Source of the DNA: JAWMQL01 sp033283165
GTDB lineage: Bacteria > Pseudomonadota > Gammaproteobacteria > Pseudomonadales > Halieaceae
Direction of reading: 5' to 3'
NCBI GenBank assembly: GCA_033283165.1
Contig: JAWMQL010000002.1
Span: forward strand, 936,675-1,000,674
Length of the DNA stretch: 64,000 bases
Below, piece by piece: positions 45,027 through 54,061 of the stretch. The first letter of the stretch is position 1; every line of letters starts with the position of its first letter. The translations under genes were made by a program, and so were the position numbers. The notes under the pieces are model-generated. The model searched no databases and was not told the origin of the DNA. It was given only the letters and a program-made list of their open reading frames with translations.

Positions 45027-45785
45027 TTACGCTTTCTTGCGGCGTGACCAACTGAGGCCAGCAAGTCCAAGGCCGATGAGAGTCAATGTGGCAGGCACAG
45101 GAACAGGGCGTTGAGCCGGGTCGGGAGAATTCACTCCTATTGTTGGGCTAGCACAATCATATTGGCCTGCTTCTTGGGTGCAGTAAGCTAACTCAACGCG
45201 AAGTAAATCCCAGGAAAGGCTCACATCATGGGTGAACGAATCATCTCCATCGCCACCACCGGAAAATAGAGACGTTGCGCTTCCAATGACATCGATCGTG
45301 CCAAAGCCGAGCACGGTAGACAAATCGCTTACGATATAATTGATAAAGCTATTAATATCTACTCCACATATTTCCGGGTACGTGCACGTATCAGAATCTG
45401 AATTCGCGCCGCCGGTAGTATCGCCAAGCACGCTGGCAAAACCAGCTGGTATATCGGCAGAAAGCGTACCCCCGGGGGACAATCCCTCGGGGCTGTTTTC
45501 TTCTATAGTGCCGTCACTATCGACGTAAAAGTTACCGTTGATTACGAACGACAGCAACGTGGCGCCGACCACGTTGAATTGAGATACCTGCCCGGTTACC
45601 GACGGACTTAGATTACTAGAAAAAGGCGAAACAGCGGAGCCACTGTCGGAATCCGAGTCTTGGAAACTACCACCATTTATAGTCCATACTTCTTCGTACA
45701 ACAAACCGGCCTGTACTCGCCCGCTAACGATTGCGATCACTATAAAAATCAATTGAAGTAGCGCTGTTAAGGCTTTACTGTCCAC
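45027..45785 (-). CDS. PEP-CTERM domain protein 3 (variant motif PVPATL)
   Basis: A 252-aa exported protein on the opposite strand to its neighbours. AAGGAGG followed by CAGACC and GTG fixes the start at 45785, not the TTG at 45803. The signal peptide is LTALLQLIFIVIAIVSGRVQAG, the body is Ser/Asp/Gly-rich with two Cys pairs, and the tail is PVPVPATLTLIGLGLAGLSW plus SRRKKA. Val replaces the Glu of the sorting motif. A sigma-54 promoter lies about 70 bp upstream. It sits directly downstream of, and in the same direction as, the exosortase gene. Confidence 0.88.
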   Translation of the reverse strand: MDSKALTALLQLIFIVIAIVSGRVQAGLLYEEVWTINGGSFQDSDSDSGSAVSPFSSNLSPSVTGQVSQFNVVGATLLSFVINGNFYVDSDGTIEENSPEGLSPGGTLSADIPAGFASVLGDTTGGANSDSDTCTYPEICGVDINSFINYIVSDLSTVLGFGTIDVIGSATSLFSGGGDGDDSFTHDVSLSWDLLRVELAYCTQEAGQYDCASPTIGVNSPDPAQRPVPVPATLTLIGLGLAGLSWSRRKKA

Positions 45786-45853
45786 GGTCTGCCTCCTTGT
45801 CAAAATTTATAAGCGCCCCGATTTTCAAAGTTGTTTCGGTAGAGCAGAGAACA

Positions 45854-45869
45854 AGCAATTCTTGTGCCT
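45854..45869 (-). promoter_or_regulatory. Sigma-54 promoter of PEP-CTERM gene 3
   Basis: On the minus strand AGGCAC-AAGAA-TTGCT: the invariant GG and GC dinucleotides are present with correct spacing, and only the leading T is changed. It lies 69 bp upstream of the GTG start at 45785, making this the third PEP-CTERM gene in the window with such a promoter. Confidence 0.78.
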
Positions 45870-46000
45870 GACATCACATATCATTGAAAACTAAAGTTAA
45901 TTATGAAGTGACTGAGATAAGCTTGACAGTAGTTGTAAAAAAATTTGACAGTGACCGCGGGTCTAGCTTTTATCGATTCTAATGACTTTGCTCAATTGAC

Positions 46001-47536
46001 CTAGTTTGCTCTGACTGCATTCTGTGACGCCAGTTCGATGGCCGGCATCCTGTCATCCAGGAATGCCTGTAGGATATCTTTGGCGGACGCTCTTTTTTCA
46101 CCGAGTTCAGTGTAGACAACAATCCCAACTGCTGTCGGCTTTGCGGATAACAGACGCATCTTCGCATCGAGTACCTTGGCCAAGTATTCACTGGACGTAT
46201 TCTGGCCATCGATCCAATACCAATGGTTGAGATAGAGACTTTGATCGGGGGAACGTAAAACTGATTCATTCACTTCAATGTTTTGTCCAGCGAGATCAAG
46301 CGAGGTTTTGCCCCTGCCTTTCTCTGCCCATACTGGATGCTTTTGTTCAATCATAACATTCTGTGAATTTACCAGTTCACTATCCTGCTTTTGGTTGGTG
46401 TACAGAGCGAGATAAAGACCAACTTTTTCGCCCTTGGATTCGTAGTATTTGCGCAATTCCGCGGCTGGCGCCTGATAAGCTGGTATCCAGTTCGTAAACG
46501 ATTCATCGAGTTCGCGCCACTTCCCAGAGGCAGGTAGATCGATGTCAACACTGAGATTTTCTACGAAACTTTTCGAATGAACCCACGCCATGGCCGGCCA
46601 GACAAGTATCAGCAGCGCAACACCGCCAGCACTCACCCGTGATTTCGTTTTGTCGACGCACCCCGCCGTTTCCACCGGAACAGGCACATGTTCTCGCTCG
46701 CTGTCGCCCCAAAAAGAACCAACGAAAAACATGATAAAGATCACGATGCCAAACCAAACCCAACCGTAGATAAAGTGATCAATTCCGAGCGCTAGTTTCA
46801 TATCGCTAAAATGCGCAATCATGACGATCCCATAGGCGCGAAAGCCGTTGGCTAGGATCGGCACAATTATTGAGGCGATAATGAATACGACTCGTTTCAG
46901 ATAGTGGGAGTAGGTGAGATAAGCGTACAGTGTTCCAAGCGTGATAGATGCAATCAGATATCGCACGCCGCTACACCCCTCTACTACCGACCAGTAGCCG
47001 GTCGGCAATTCGAAGAACGTACCCTCCTGATAAACGGGTATACCCGTGAGTTGCAGCATGTGTACGGTAAAATTAGCGGTGAAATCCATCAGAGGCGGTA
47101 TAAGACCTTCGCCCATTGGGACGGCGAGGAACAAAAATAAAAGAGGGAACATGGCCTCGCGAACCATCGGCCAACCCCAGATTGCGAAAACAGTCAAAGG
47201 AATGAAGGCGACAAGGGCCAATTGTTCAACCACATTAACATCCACCAGATCGGCGAGAAACCAGACGGCCCCGTTGAGAAATATCAGTGGCAAAGCAAGA
47301 TAATCAGGGTTCGGCGCTATCTGATCGAGTCGGTGACGGATACGCCAGACCAGCCATAAGCTGATTGGAAAGATTAAAAAGCCGTGGGTGTAAGTTTCGG
47401 ACCGCAGCCAGATGTTGACAATTGAGGCAGCGGTATCATAGAAAAGTATAAAGATGAGAACAAACAACCCGGTAAAAATAGCGGTTGGCTGCACCCATGG
47501 TCGGCCTGGCGTGGTTGATAAGAAAGTATTTGCCAT
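46001..47536 (-). CDS. xrtA: Exosortase A fused to EpsI domain
   Basis: A 511-aa inner-membrane protein. Residues 1-300 are the exosortase with about eight helices and the catalytic residues Cys188 in VVEGCSGVRYL, Arg233 in ANGFRAYG and His254 in IDHFIYGW. Residues 310-511 are the periplasmic EpsI/DUF3485 domain. XrtA cleaves PEP-CTERM tails in a sortase-like transpeptidation. The coding DNA is visibly less G+C-rich than the flanking genes (one sampled line has 28 of 60 G+C). Orientation is opposite to the core EPS genes. Many canonical neighbours (GT1 pair, AsnB-like, hydrolases) are missing here. Confidence 0.95.
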   Translation of the reverse strand: MANTFLSTTPGRPWVQPTAIFTGLFVLIFILFYDTAASIVNIWLRSETYTHGFLIFPISLWLVWRIRHRLDQIAPNPDYLALPLIFLNGAVWFLADLVDVNVVEQLALVAFIPLTVFAIWGWPMVREAMFPLLFLFLAVPMGEGLIPPLMDFTANFTVHMLQLTGIPVYQEGTFFELPTGYWSVVEGCSGVRYLIASITLGTLYAYLTYSHYLKRVVFIIASIIVPILANGFRAYGIVMIAHFSDMKLALGIDHFIYGWVWFGIVIFIMFFVGSFWGDSEREHVPVPVETAGCVDKTKSRVSAGGVALLILVWPAMAWVHSKSFVENLSVDIDLPASGKWRELDESFTNWIPAYQAPAAELRKYYESKGEKVGLYLALYTNQKQDSELVNSQNVMIEQKHPVWAEKGRGKTSLDLAGQNIEVNESVLRSPDQSLYLNHWYWIDGQNTSSEYLAKVLDAKMRLLSAKPTAVGIVVYTELGEKRASAKDILQAFLDDRMPAIELASQNAVRAN

Positions 47537-47817
47537 AACGGTTAACTACACAGAATTCTTATCCGAATAATAACTTGTGCCGCATAATCGCACAGTGTTC
47601 GATGGTTGAAAAACGCCGGAATTCCGATTTCTCCGCTTTCGATGTGATATGGCGCTCAATTTGAAAAAAATTTCGCGCAGGCAAGGCACCCTGTTAGTGT
47701 ACTGAGACAGTGATTCGATTCATAAAGTTGATCGGCCTGCAGGGGTGGCTACCCGTCACCGGAGAATACGTTCAACGCAATGAAAGCGGCGGGAGTGAGG
47801 CTGAGCGTGAAGGTGCC

Positions 47818-50800
47818 ATGAGCCCGAGTTTACAACACCGTCTTGCAGGACTATTACCGACGTTCGTTGTTGGCTACTTTGCATTTATAGTGTACGGCAG
47901 CCTGATCCCGTTCGAACTGCGCGATTTCACTTTCCCCGAGGCAATCGAAGCCTTCAGGAATATACGCTATCTCGAACTTGGCGTCGCGTCCCGCGGCGAC
48001 TGGGTGGCGAATATTCTACTTTATGTCCCGCTGGGATTTCTGTTGATGGCAAATGGACATTCGGCGGGCACCCGGCGCCCCTGGACCGACGCCATATTCA
48101 TCCTGCTATTCTGTAGTCTGGTAGCCTTTACCATCGAGTTCCTCCAGATCTTTTTCAAGCCGCGCACTGTCTCCGAGAACGATCTGATCGCCGAGCATAT
48201 CGGCAGCGCACTCGGCATCATCGCCTGGTGGGCGGCCGGAAAGAGCCTGCTGAAGTCAGTTCAGACGATTTCACTTGGCGGCAGGACCGCGGTCCGTGCG
48301 GCGCTGATCATCTATACGCTGGCATTGTTCGCGCTAGCGCTGTTTCCATTCGATATTCTGATCTCGTTGGACGAGGTACGCGAAAGGTTGGATAGTGACC
48401 TGGTCGCGCTATTGGTGGCCGACCGCTCGAACGGCGGCTTTTTCAGAGCCCTGGCGTCATTTTTCGCCAGCACTGCCGCGTATTTTCCGATTGGCCTTAT
48501 GTTACAGTATTCCGACAAGCGACGCAGCGACGGCATCGCCGGGGCTGTCATTCTCGGCGCATTGTTCGGCACCGCAATCGAGGCACTGCAGTTCTTCGTC
48601 GCCTCCGCGGTGAGCGAGGGGCTAGGCATCGTCTCCGCGGTACTGGGCGTCAGCGCCGGTTACATTGTCGGCAATTGGTCCCGGGATGTCCCGATCCTTC
48701 CGCTTGCGAGGCGGACGGGGCAATTGGCACTGCTTTTGCTGCCGGCCTACCTTTTGGCCGGCATGGCGTTGAACGGTTGGTTCAGTAGCCCATGGCAAAG
48801 TATCACTGACGGGCTGCGTTCATTCAACCCCAGGTCGCTGATCCCTTTTTATTACCACTACTTTACTACCGAGGCCGCTGCACTAAGGAGCACCATCTTT
48901 AACGCTGCTCTGTACCTGCCAATTGGACTGGTCTTTCTGGCTTTGCGTTCTGGCGGCTACCCGCCCGCCATGAGTTCCATGCGAACCAGTGTTCTCGTAG
49001 CGCTCGGCATCGCCTTCGTGTTCGAACTCGGCAAACTGTTCGTCACCGCCAAGCATCCGGACTTTACTAACCTGATCATCGCGGCGCTATCGTCAGCGGG
49101 TGGCTACCTGGCATTGTCCTGGCTTCAACATCACTGGAGAGACGAGCCGGCTGTCCGTCATTCACGGGCGCGTGAATCGGAAGCAGCACCAGTCAGTGGA
49201 TCAAATTCGCTCGAATACCAAACGATGTCTAATGCTCGCGTCATCGGCGCCTGCACACTGATTTTGCTTCTGGTGGCCCTGCTCGTTCATTACCCGCTCG
49301 CGAGCCCTGCGCTGGTCATCGGCCTGGTGATCTACGCCCTGCTGATTCAACGGATTCTGTGGAGCTTTCTGGTTGTCCTGCCGGTTCTGCTGGTCACCTT
49401 TGACAAGGCGGCCGAAACGGGATGGTTTTTCGTCACGGAATTCGACTTCTTCGTGTTGGCTACGATCATTGGCGGACTGCTCAACGAAAATGCGGCACAT
49501 AGGTCGCGGCTCCGACGCCGCTACCGGCTAGCTATAATCCTGTTTGCCACGTCGACCATTGTCAGTCTCGTGATCGGTCTATGGCCGCCAGCGACTATCG
49601 ACGGCAACGCTTTTAATTCCTATCTCAGCCAGTACAACGCACTCCGTGTAGGCAAGGCTTTTCTCGAGGCCCTGTTGCTACTGCCCCTGCTGCGCGCGGC
49701 ACTGCCGTCGACGCAGGACTTCAACCGCTACTTTTTCCCCGGAGTACTGGCCGGTCTGATTTGCGTATTACTGAAGATCCTGTGGGAACGGATGATTTTT
49801 CCCGGTCTCTTCGATTTCGCCCAGGGTTACCGGGCAACCGGCCTGTTCTCCGCGTTGCACACCGGGGGAGCCCTGATCGATGGTTACCTGGCGCTGATGA
49901 TTCCTTTTATTCTGACTGCCGGTCTTTTCCTGACCAAGTCTACCGCCCGAGCGGTCACCGGTATTCTGATTCTCGTCGCCACCTACGCGGTATTGGTTAC
50001 GTACTCACGCATTACGGTACTTGCAGTTGCCCTGTGCGGCCTGCTTTTCCTGGCTATGTCGGTGCGACGGATCGACTCTGTTCGCAGCTTCTACCGAATC
50101 GCCGTGCCCATCATAGCCCTTGTCGTACTGGTTTCTGTGCCAATCTTCCGTGCGCCATATATACAGAGTCGCTTTGATACAATCCGGGCCGATCTGCAGA
50201 CCAGATTCACACACTGGCAGCACACCATAGCCCTTAAGCCGGAGGGTTTGTCGAGTAGACTGTGGGGCACAGGATTGGGCAGCTTTCCACGTTATTATTT
50301 CGTAGACTCACTGGTGTCTACACCTTTGTCATCGCACCAGCTTGTGTCCGAGGCAGACAATAATTTTCTCCGTATCAGCGACGGTAGGAACTACTACGTC
50401 ATCCAACAAGTGGAAATCCCCCCGGGTACCAAATTCAACCTACGGCTCGATTTGCGGGCCTGGGAACCCCGTCAAAGATTAACCGTATTACTTTGCGAAC
50501 AGGCGCTGTTGTATTCCTACCGATGCCAGCGAAGCGCGGTGACTGTCGAGGATTCGGAAACCTGGCAGCACCATCAGACGATAATCGAGAACTTCTCACA
50601 TCGCAGTTGGCGCCAACGCATGCGGCCGGTCTATTTGGTTTTCTACAACTCTGGCACAGAGCCCATCGATATAGATAGCGTGCACCTACTCGATCTGCAG
50701 ATAAATCCAATTAACCACAACGGCACTTTCGACCGGGGGCTCGACCACTGGTATTTTGTCAGCGATGATCATCTGCGCTGGCACATCAAAAACCTGCCGC

Positions 50801-51090
50801 TGGCCGCGTGGTTCGAACAGGGATGGTTTGGGGTGCTGGCGCTGGTATTGCTGGTCTTTGTACCCATGCGTGGCCTGGTTTCGCTGGCGTCTCGCGGCGA
50901 TCAGGGCGCCCGGGCATTACTCCTGTCGCTCACCGGATTCTGTATTGTGTCTCTGACCAGTAGCCTCTTCGACTTCCCCCGATTGTCCTTTCAGTTCTTC
51001 CTGGTGCTGTTTGCATCCTGTCTTTACGTGAATTTGAGGTACGAGAGGAATGCTCATAGGGCCAGGCACGATAGGGTAAATGCTGAATGA
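47818..51090 (+). CDS. Triple VanZ-like / O-antigen-ligase-like fusion protein
   Basis: About 1090 aa. ATG 47818 with GAAGG upstream is preferred over GTG 47710. Three VanZ-like modules (about 17-139, 164-286, 304-436) each show the N/A-x-x-x-Y-x-P-[IL]-G motif: ILLYVPLGFLL, TAAYFPIGLML, AALYLPIGLVF. Each also has an [EF]-x-[LG]-[QK]-x-F helix (EFLQIFF, EALQFFV, ELGKLFV). An O-antigen-ligase-like part (from about 474) contains GTGLGSFPRYY and a periplasmic beta-rich insert of about 185 residues. It closes with HIKNLPLAAWFEQGWFGVL. The C-terminal half is paralogous to the protein at 5214-7526. It overlaps the heparinase gene by 4 bp. It probably polymerises or ligates the EPS. Confidence 0.85.
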   Translation: MSPSLQHRLAGLLPTFVVGYFAFIVYGSLIPFELRDFTFPEAIEAFRNIRYLELGVASRGDWVANILLYVPLGFLLMANGHSAGTRRPWTDAIFILLFCSLVAFTIEFLQIFFKPRTVSENDLIAEHIGSALGIIAWWAAGKSLLKSVQTISLGGRTAVRAALIIYTLALFALALFPFDILISLDEVRERLDSDLVALLVADRSNGGFFRALASFFASTAAYFPIGLMLQYSDKRRSDGIAGAVILGALFGTAIEALQFFVASAVSEGLGIVSAVLGVSAGYIVGNWSRDVPILPLARRTGQLALLLLPAYLLAGMALNGWFSSPWQSITDGLRSFNPRSLIPFYYHYFTTEAAALRSTIFNAALYLPIGLVFLALRSGGYPPAMSSMRTSVLVALGIAFVFELGKLFVTAKHPDFTNLIIAALSSAGGYLALSWLQHHWRDEPAVRHSRARESEAAPVSGSNSLEYQTMSNARVIGACTLILLLVALLVHYPLASPALVIGLVIYALLIQRILWSFLVVLPVLLVTFDKAAETGWFFVTEFDFFVLATIIGGLLNENAAHRSRLRRRYRLAIILFATSTIVSLVIGLWPPATIDGNAFNSYLSQYNALRVGKAFLEALLLLPLLRAALPSTQDFNRYFFPGVLAGLICVLLKILWERMIFPGLFDFAQGYRATGLFSALHTGGALIDGYLALMIPFILTAGLFLTKSTARAVTGILILVATYAVLVTYSRITVLAVALCGLLFLAMSVRRIDSVRSFYRIAVPIIALVVLVSVPIFRAPYIQSRFDTIRADLQTRFTHWQHTIALKPEGLSSRLWGTGLGSFPRYYFVDSLVSTPLSSHQLVSEADNNFLRISDGRNYYVIQQVEIPPGTKFNLRLDLRAWEPRQRLTVLLCEQALLYSYRCQRSAVTVEDSETWQHHQTIIENFSHRSWRQRMRPVYLVFYNSGTEPIDIDSVHLLDLQINPINHNGTFDRGLDHWYFVSDDHLRWHIKNLPLAAWFEQGWFGVLALVLLVFVPMRGLVSLASRGDQGARALLLSLTGFCIVSLTSSLFDFPRLSFQFFLVLFASCLYVNLRYERNAHRARHDRVNAE

Positions 51091-53093
51091 AAGCATTGAT
51101 AAACTTGATCTTCACGCTCGCCCTGTTCGCCGCATTGTTTGTTGGTGGCAATGCGCTTTACGACGCGTTGGTGACCGAGGAATATGTCGCCTATGAAGGC
51201 ATCATGCAAACGTTCGCGTTACCGGAGGAAGCGCCTGCGACACCACTGCCGAATTTCAAGCTTGCCCATCCGCGACTTCCTCACCCGGAACAGTGGCAGA
51301 TCGACCTGATTGGAGAGCGTAACCCCGGGTACTGGACGGCGCATCGACGGCAGATACAGTCTGGACGCGGCGGGCTGTATTCGAGGACCCTGATGGCGTT
51401 TGTGGAGCCGGGAAGCCAGGACCTGACCCGGCTGTTCTCGGACCTGATGCAACACGATTTCGGCTATCGAGGTAATCAGGTGAAGAATCTCGCCGTGGCC
51501 TACGACTGGCTCTATGACCAGTGGACAGACGCGCAGCGTCGTCAACTGCGACAGCACACGATGGCGGGCTGCCGCGCTGCAATCGACATTATCCGCGAAC
51601 AGAGGCTTTCGCCTTACAACGTCTACCTTTACAACAGCCCCTTCCAGAACCTCGTCTACTGCGCGCTCGCGGTGTACAAGGACAGTCCCGATGCCGAGCC
51701 CATCATGAACTTTACCAGCGACCTGTGGCTGAACCGGGTGTTGCCGGTCTGGCGCCAGGTTATGGGCAAGAACGGCGGCTGGCACGAGGGCGGCGAATAC
51801 GTCGGCATTGGCATCGGCAATGCGGTCTACCAGGTGCCCGCTGCCTGGCGGGCGGCGACCGGCCAGGACTTTTTTGCGTCCGAGACAGGGTTACGGGGCT
51901 TTCTCGACTTTTTGATCTACCGGGCGCGCCCCGACGAAACGCATATGCGCTGGGGCGATGGTGGGAATTTCGACAAAAAAAGCCCGGACCAGATCGCGCT
52001 CGCTATCGAATATCAGCATAAGGCGGCCTACACAATGCTGGGTGCGCCCAGGAAGCTGCAGCCCACCGCGTACCCATGGGGCCCGCTGACCGACGGTACG
52101 CTGTATGATTCCGCTGCCATCGAGGCACTGCCCAGAATTAAGTACTTCGATGGCATCGGTATGCTCATCGCCCGCTCAGACTGGAGCGCGGATGCGCTCT
52201 ACGTCACGTTCAAGGCCGGTGACAACTACTGGTCCCATACACACCTGGACCAGGGATCGTTCACGATCTTCCATCGCGGCGCGCTGGTTATCGACAGCGG
52301 GGCCTATGCCGGCTATGGATCCGATCACCATTTCAATTATGCCTACCAGACGATCGCACACAATGTCGTAATTGTGACCGATCCAGAAGATACCGTGCCC
52401 ATGCCCCAGAAGGACGCAGATCCGCGTATCATCGCCAACGACGGAGGTCAGCGGCATATCGGCTCCGGCTGGGGTATCGAACCCGCGCCTTTGGATCTGA
52501 ACGAGTGGCGTGAGAAGGCGGATATCTATCATACCGCCGCGATCACCGACCTGGATATTACTGAATCTGGATTTTCGGTCACTGCGGACCTCACACCGGC
52601 CTATACCAATTCGGAGAGCGGGCAAGGCACATTCAGCGCGCGAACTCGCCGCGTCGAGCATTACTCACGCAGGTTCGCACTCGATCTTGACCGGGAGAGC
52701 GTCCATATACGAGACGATCTCAAGCTGACAAAACCTGAATTCAAAGTATCCTGGGTTTTGCACAGCATCCAGGAACCGGTAATGACTCCGGACGGATTTG
52801 TGATCAAAAGCAATACCTACGCGGGAACGAACGCATCCGGCGTGACTGCAATAATTAACGATGTGGCGTCATTCCGCCTCCAGAAAATTGGAGGCCCCGG
52901 GAAGGAATTCTGGATAGACGGGGTCAACTATGACAACAATGGAGGGGTGGCCGCGGTGCTGCAAAAAAAACGACAGATCGAGTCAGGCAACTGGCGGGTT
53001 GAGATATCGCCGAGAAACCATTCCGATACTGTGCAGTTCGGTGTTACGCTCAGAGTAAATTCCGCACATACAGTTGACGCGGCTAGTTTTTGA
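51087..53093 (+). CDS. Heparinase II/III-family polysaccharide lyase
   Basis: A 668-aa exported protein. One N-terminal hydrophobic helix (LIFTLALFAALFVGGNAL) serves as signal or anchor, an alpha/alpha toroid follows (about 80-330), and then a beta-sandwich starting with the family segment YWSHTHLDQGSFTIFHRGAL. Tyr/His residues of the active site are probably among NYWSHTHLD and the toroid motif KNGGWHEGGEYVG. The family cleaves uronic-acid-containing polysaccharides by beta-elimination. Coupled to the ligase by ATGA, it is likely a periplasmic trimming or release enzyme for the organism's own EPS, which implies that EPS contains uronate. Confidence 0.87.
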   Translation: MKALINLIFTLALFAALFVGGNALYDALVTEEYVAYEGIMQTFALPEEAPATPLPNFKLAHPRLPHPEQWQIDLIGERNPGYWTAHRRQIQSGRGGLYSRTLMAFVEPGSQDLTRLFSDLMQHDFGYRGNQVKNLAVAYDWLYDQWTDAQRRQLRQHTMAGCRAAIDIIREQRLSPYNVYLYNSPFQNLVYCALAVYKDSPDAEPIMNFTSDLWLNRVLPVWRQVMGKNGGWHEGGEYVGIGIGNAVYQVPAAWRAATGQDFFASETGLRGFLDFLIYRARPDETHMRWGDGGNFDKKSPDQIALAIEYQHKAAYTMLGAPRKLQPTAYPWGPLTDGTLYDSAAIEALPRIKYFDGIGMLIARSDWSADALYVTFKAGDNYWSHTHLDQGSFTIFHRGALVIDSGAYAGYGSDHHFNYAYQTIAHNVVIVTDPEDTVPMPQKDADPRIIANDGGQRHIGSGWGIEPAPLDLNEWREKADIYHTAAITDLDITESGFSVTADLTPAYTNSESGQGTFSARTRRVEHYSRRFALDLDRESVHIRDDLKLTKPEFKVSWVLHSIQEPVMTPDGFVIKSNTYAGTNASGVTAIINDVASFRLQKIGGPGKEFWIDGVNYDNNGGVAAVLQKKRQIESGNWRVEISPRNHSDTVQFGVTLRVNSAHTVDAASF

Positions 53094-54055
53094 AATACTA
53101 TGCTGTGTGGCGCAAATCAGCGTCCGCCAGACCCCTTGAAATGATCCAGGTGAGGTACGGAACCCGAACATCTGTCATGAGCCCCTTAATCACACCCCGC
53201 AAGTTGCTGTATGAGTGGAACACGCGACGCAACGCCAAAAAAACCCTGAAATCGCTCGATAGGGCATTTCGTACACCGGACCCGGTATTGTTAGTGCACC
53301 AGATGGGGCGAGCCGGTTCAATGACCACCGTCAATACCCTGCGCGCTTCCGGCCTGGACCTGCCGATATTTCACACGCACTGGCTCAACCCTGCCAGCAT
53401 CGTGAAAAGAAAAAGCTGGGTTGAACATCTGCCGGAGTCACGTCGCCCGTTGAATGTGAGGGTCAGCGAGCGTGTCGCCCGTCATCTTATGGAGGAAGGC
53501 CTGAACAGGCGCAACTGGAAGCTTGTCTCCGTGTTTCGGGAGCCGGTAGCCAGAAATGTATCCGTATTCTTTCTCAGCATCGATGCCTTCGTGGAAAACT
53601 TTCAGGAGCGGTACCGGCGTGGCGATATCGACACAGAAGAACTTCTAACGACATTTTTGGAAAAATTCCCGCACAATCAGCCCTTGGAATGGTTCGATGA
53701 TGAAATCCGGGAAGTGTTTGGAATGAATGTCTTCGACTATCCGTTTTCAAAGGAGCGCGGATATGAAACCATCCGTTCAGACAATGTTCATTTGCTTTTG
53801 ATAAAACTGGAACAGCTCGGCGATTGTTATCAAATCGCCTTTCAGGAATTTCTGGACGTTACGGTTGCAGGCCTGAAGAATACCCATGTAACAGAGCTCG
53901 ACCCGTCCAAACCGATGTACGCCGACTTCGTGAAAAATACCGTATTCCCGGATGACTACCTGGACCAGATGTACAAGTCTGCGTTTGCAAAGCACTTCTA
54001 CACAGAGCAGGAAATCAGTCGCTTCCGGCAAAAGTGGTCCGGAAAGACTTCTTGA
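53090..54055 (+). CDS. Sulfotransferase-like putative capsular polysaccharide synthesis protein
   Basis: A 321-aa protein resembling the putative capsular polysaccharide synthesis family (PF10364). LLVHQMGRAGSMTTVNTLRA is the P-loop-like 5'-phosphosulfate site and KLVSVFREPVARNVSVFF the 3'-phosphate site of PAPS-dependent sulfotransferases. TTG 53090 overlaps the heparinase stop by 4 bp; ATG 53141 or 53177 are alternatives without clear ribosome sites. It would sulfate the EPS in the cytoplasm, on lipid-linked units. Acceptor unknown. Confidence 0.75.
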   Translation: MKYYAVWRKSASARPLEMIQVRYGTRTSVMSPLITPRKLLYEWNTRRNAKKTLKSLDRAFRTPDPVLLVHQMGRAGSMTTVNTLRASGLDLPIFHTHWLNPASIVKRKSWVEHLPESRRPLNVRVSERVARHLMEEGLNRRNWKLVSVFREPVARNVSVFFLSIDAFVENFQERYRRGDIDTEELLTTFLEKFPHNQPLEWFDDEIREVFGMNVFDYPFSKERGYETIRSDNVHLLLIKLEQLGDCYQIAFQEFLDVTVAGLKNTHVTELDPSKPMYADFVKNTVFPDDYLDQMYKSAFAKHFYTEQEISRFRQKWSGKTS

Positions 54056-54061
54056 AACTCG

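Noticed and set aside
47645..47700. Sigma-54 promoter before the VanZ-ligase gene
   Set aside because: GGCACCCTGTTAGTG and TGGCGCTCAATTTGAA each lack the GC dinucleotide at -12.
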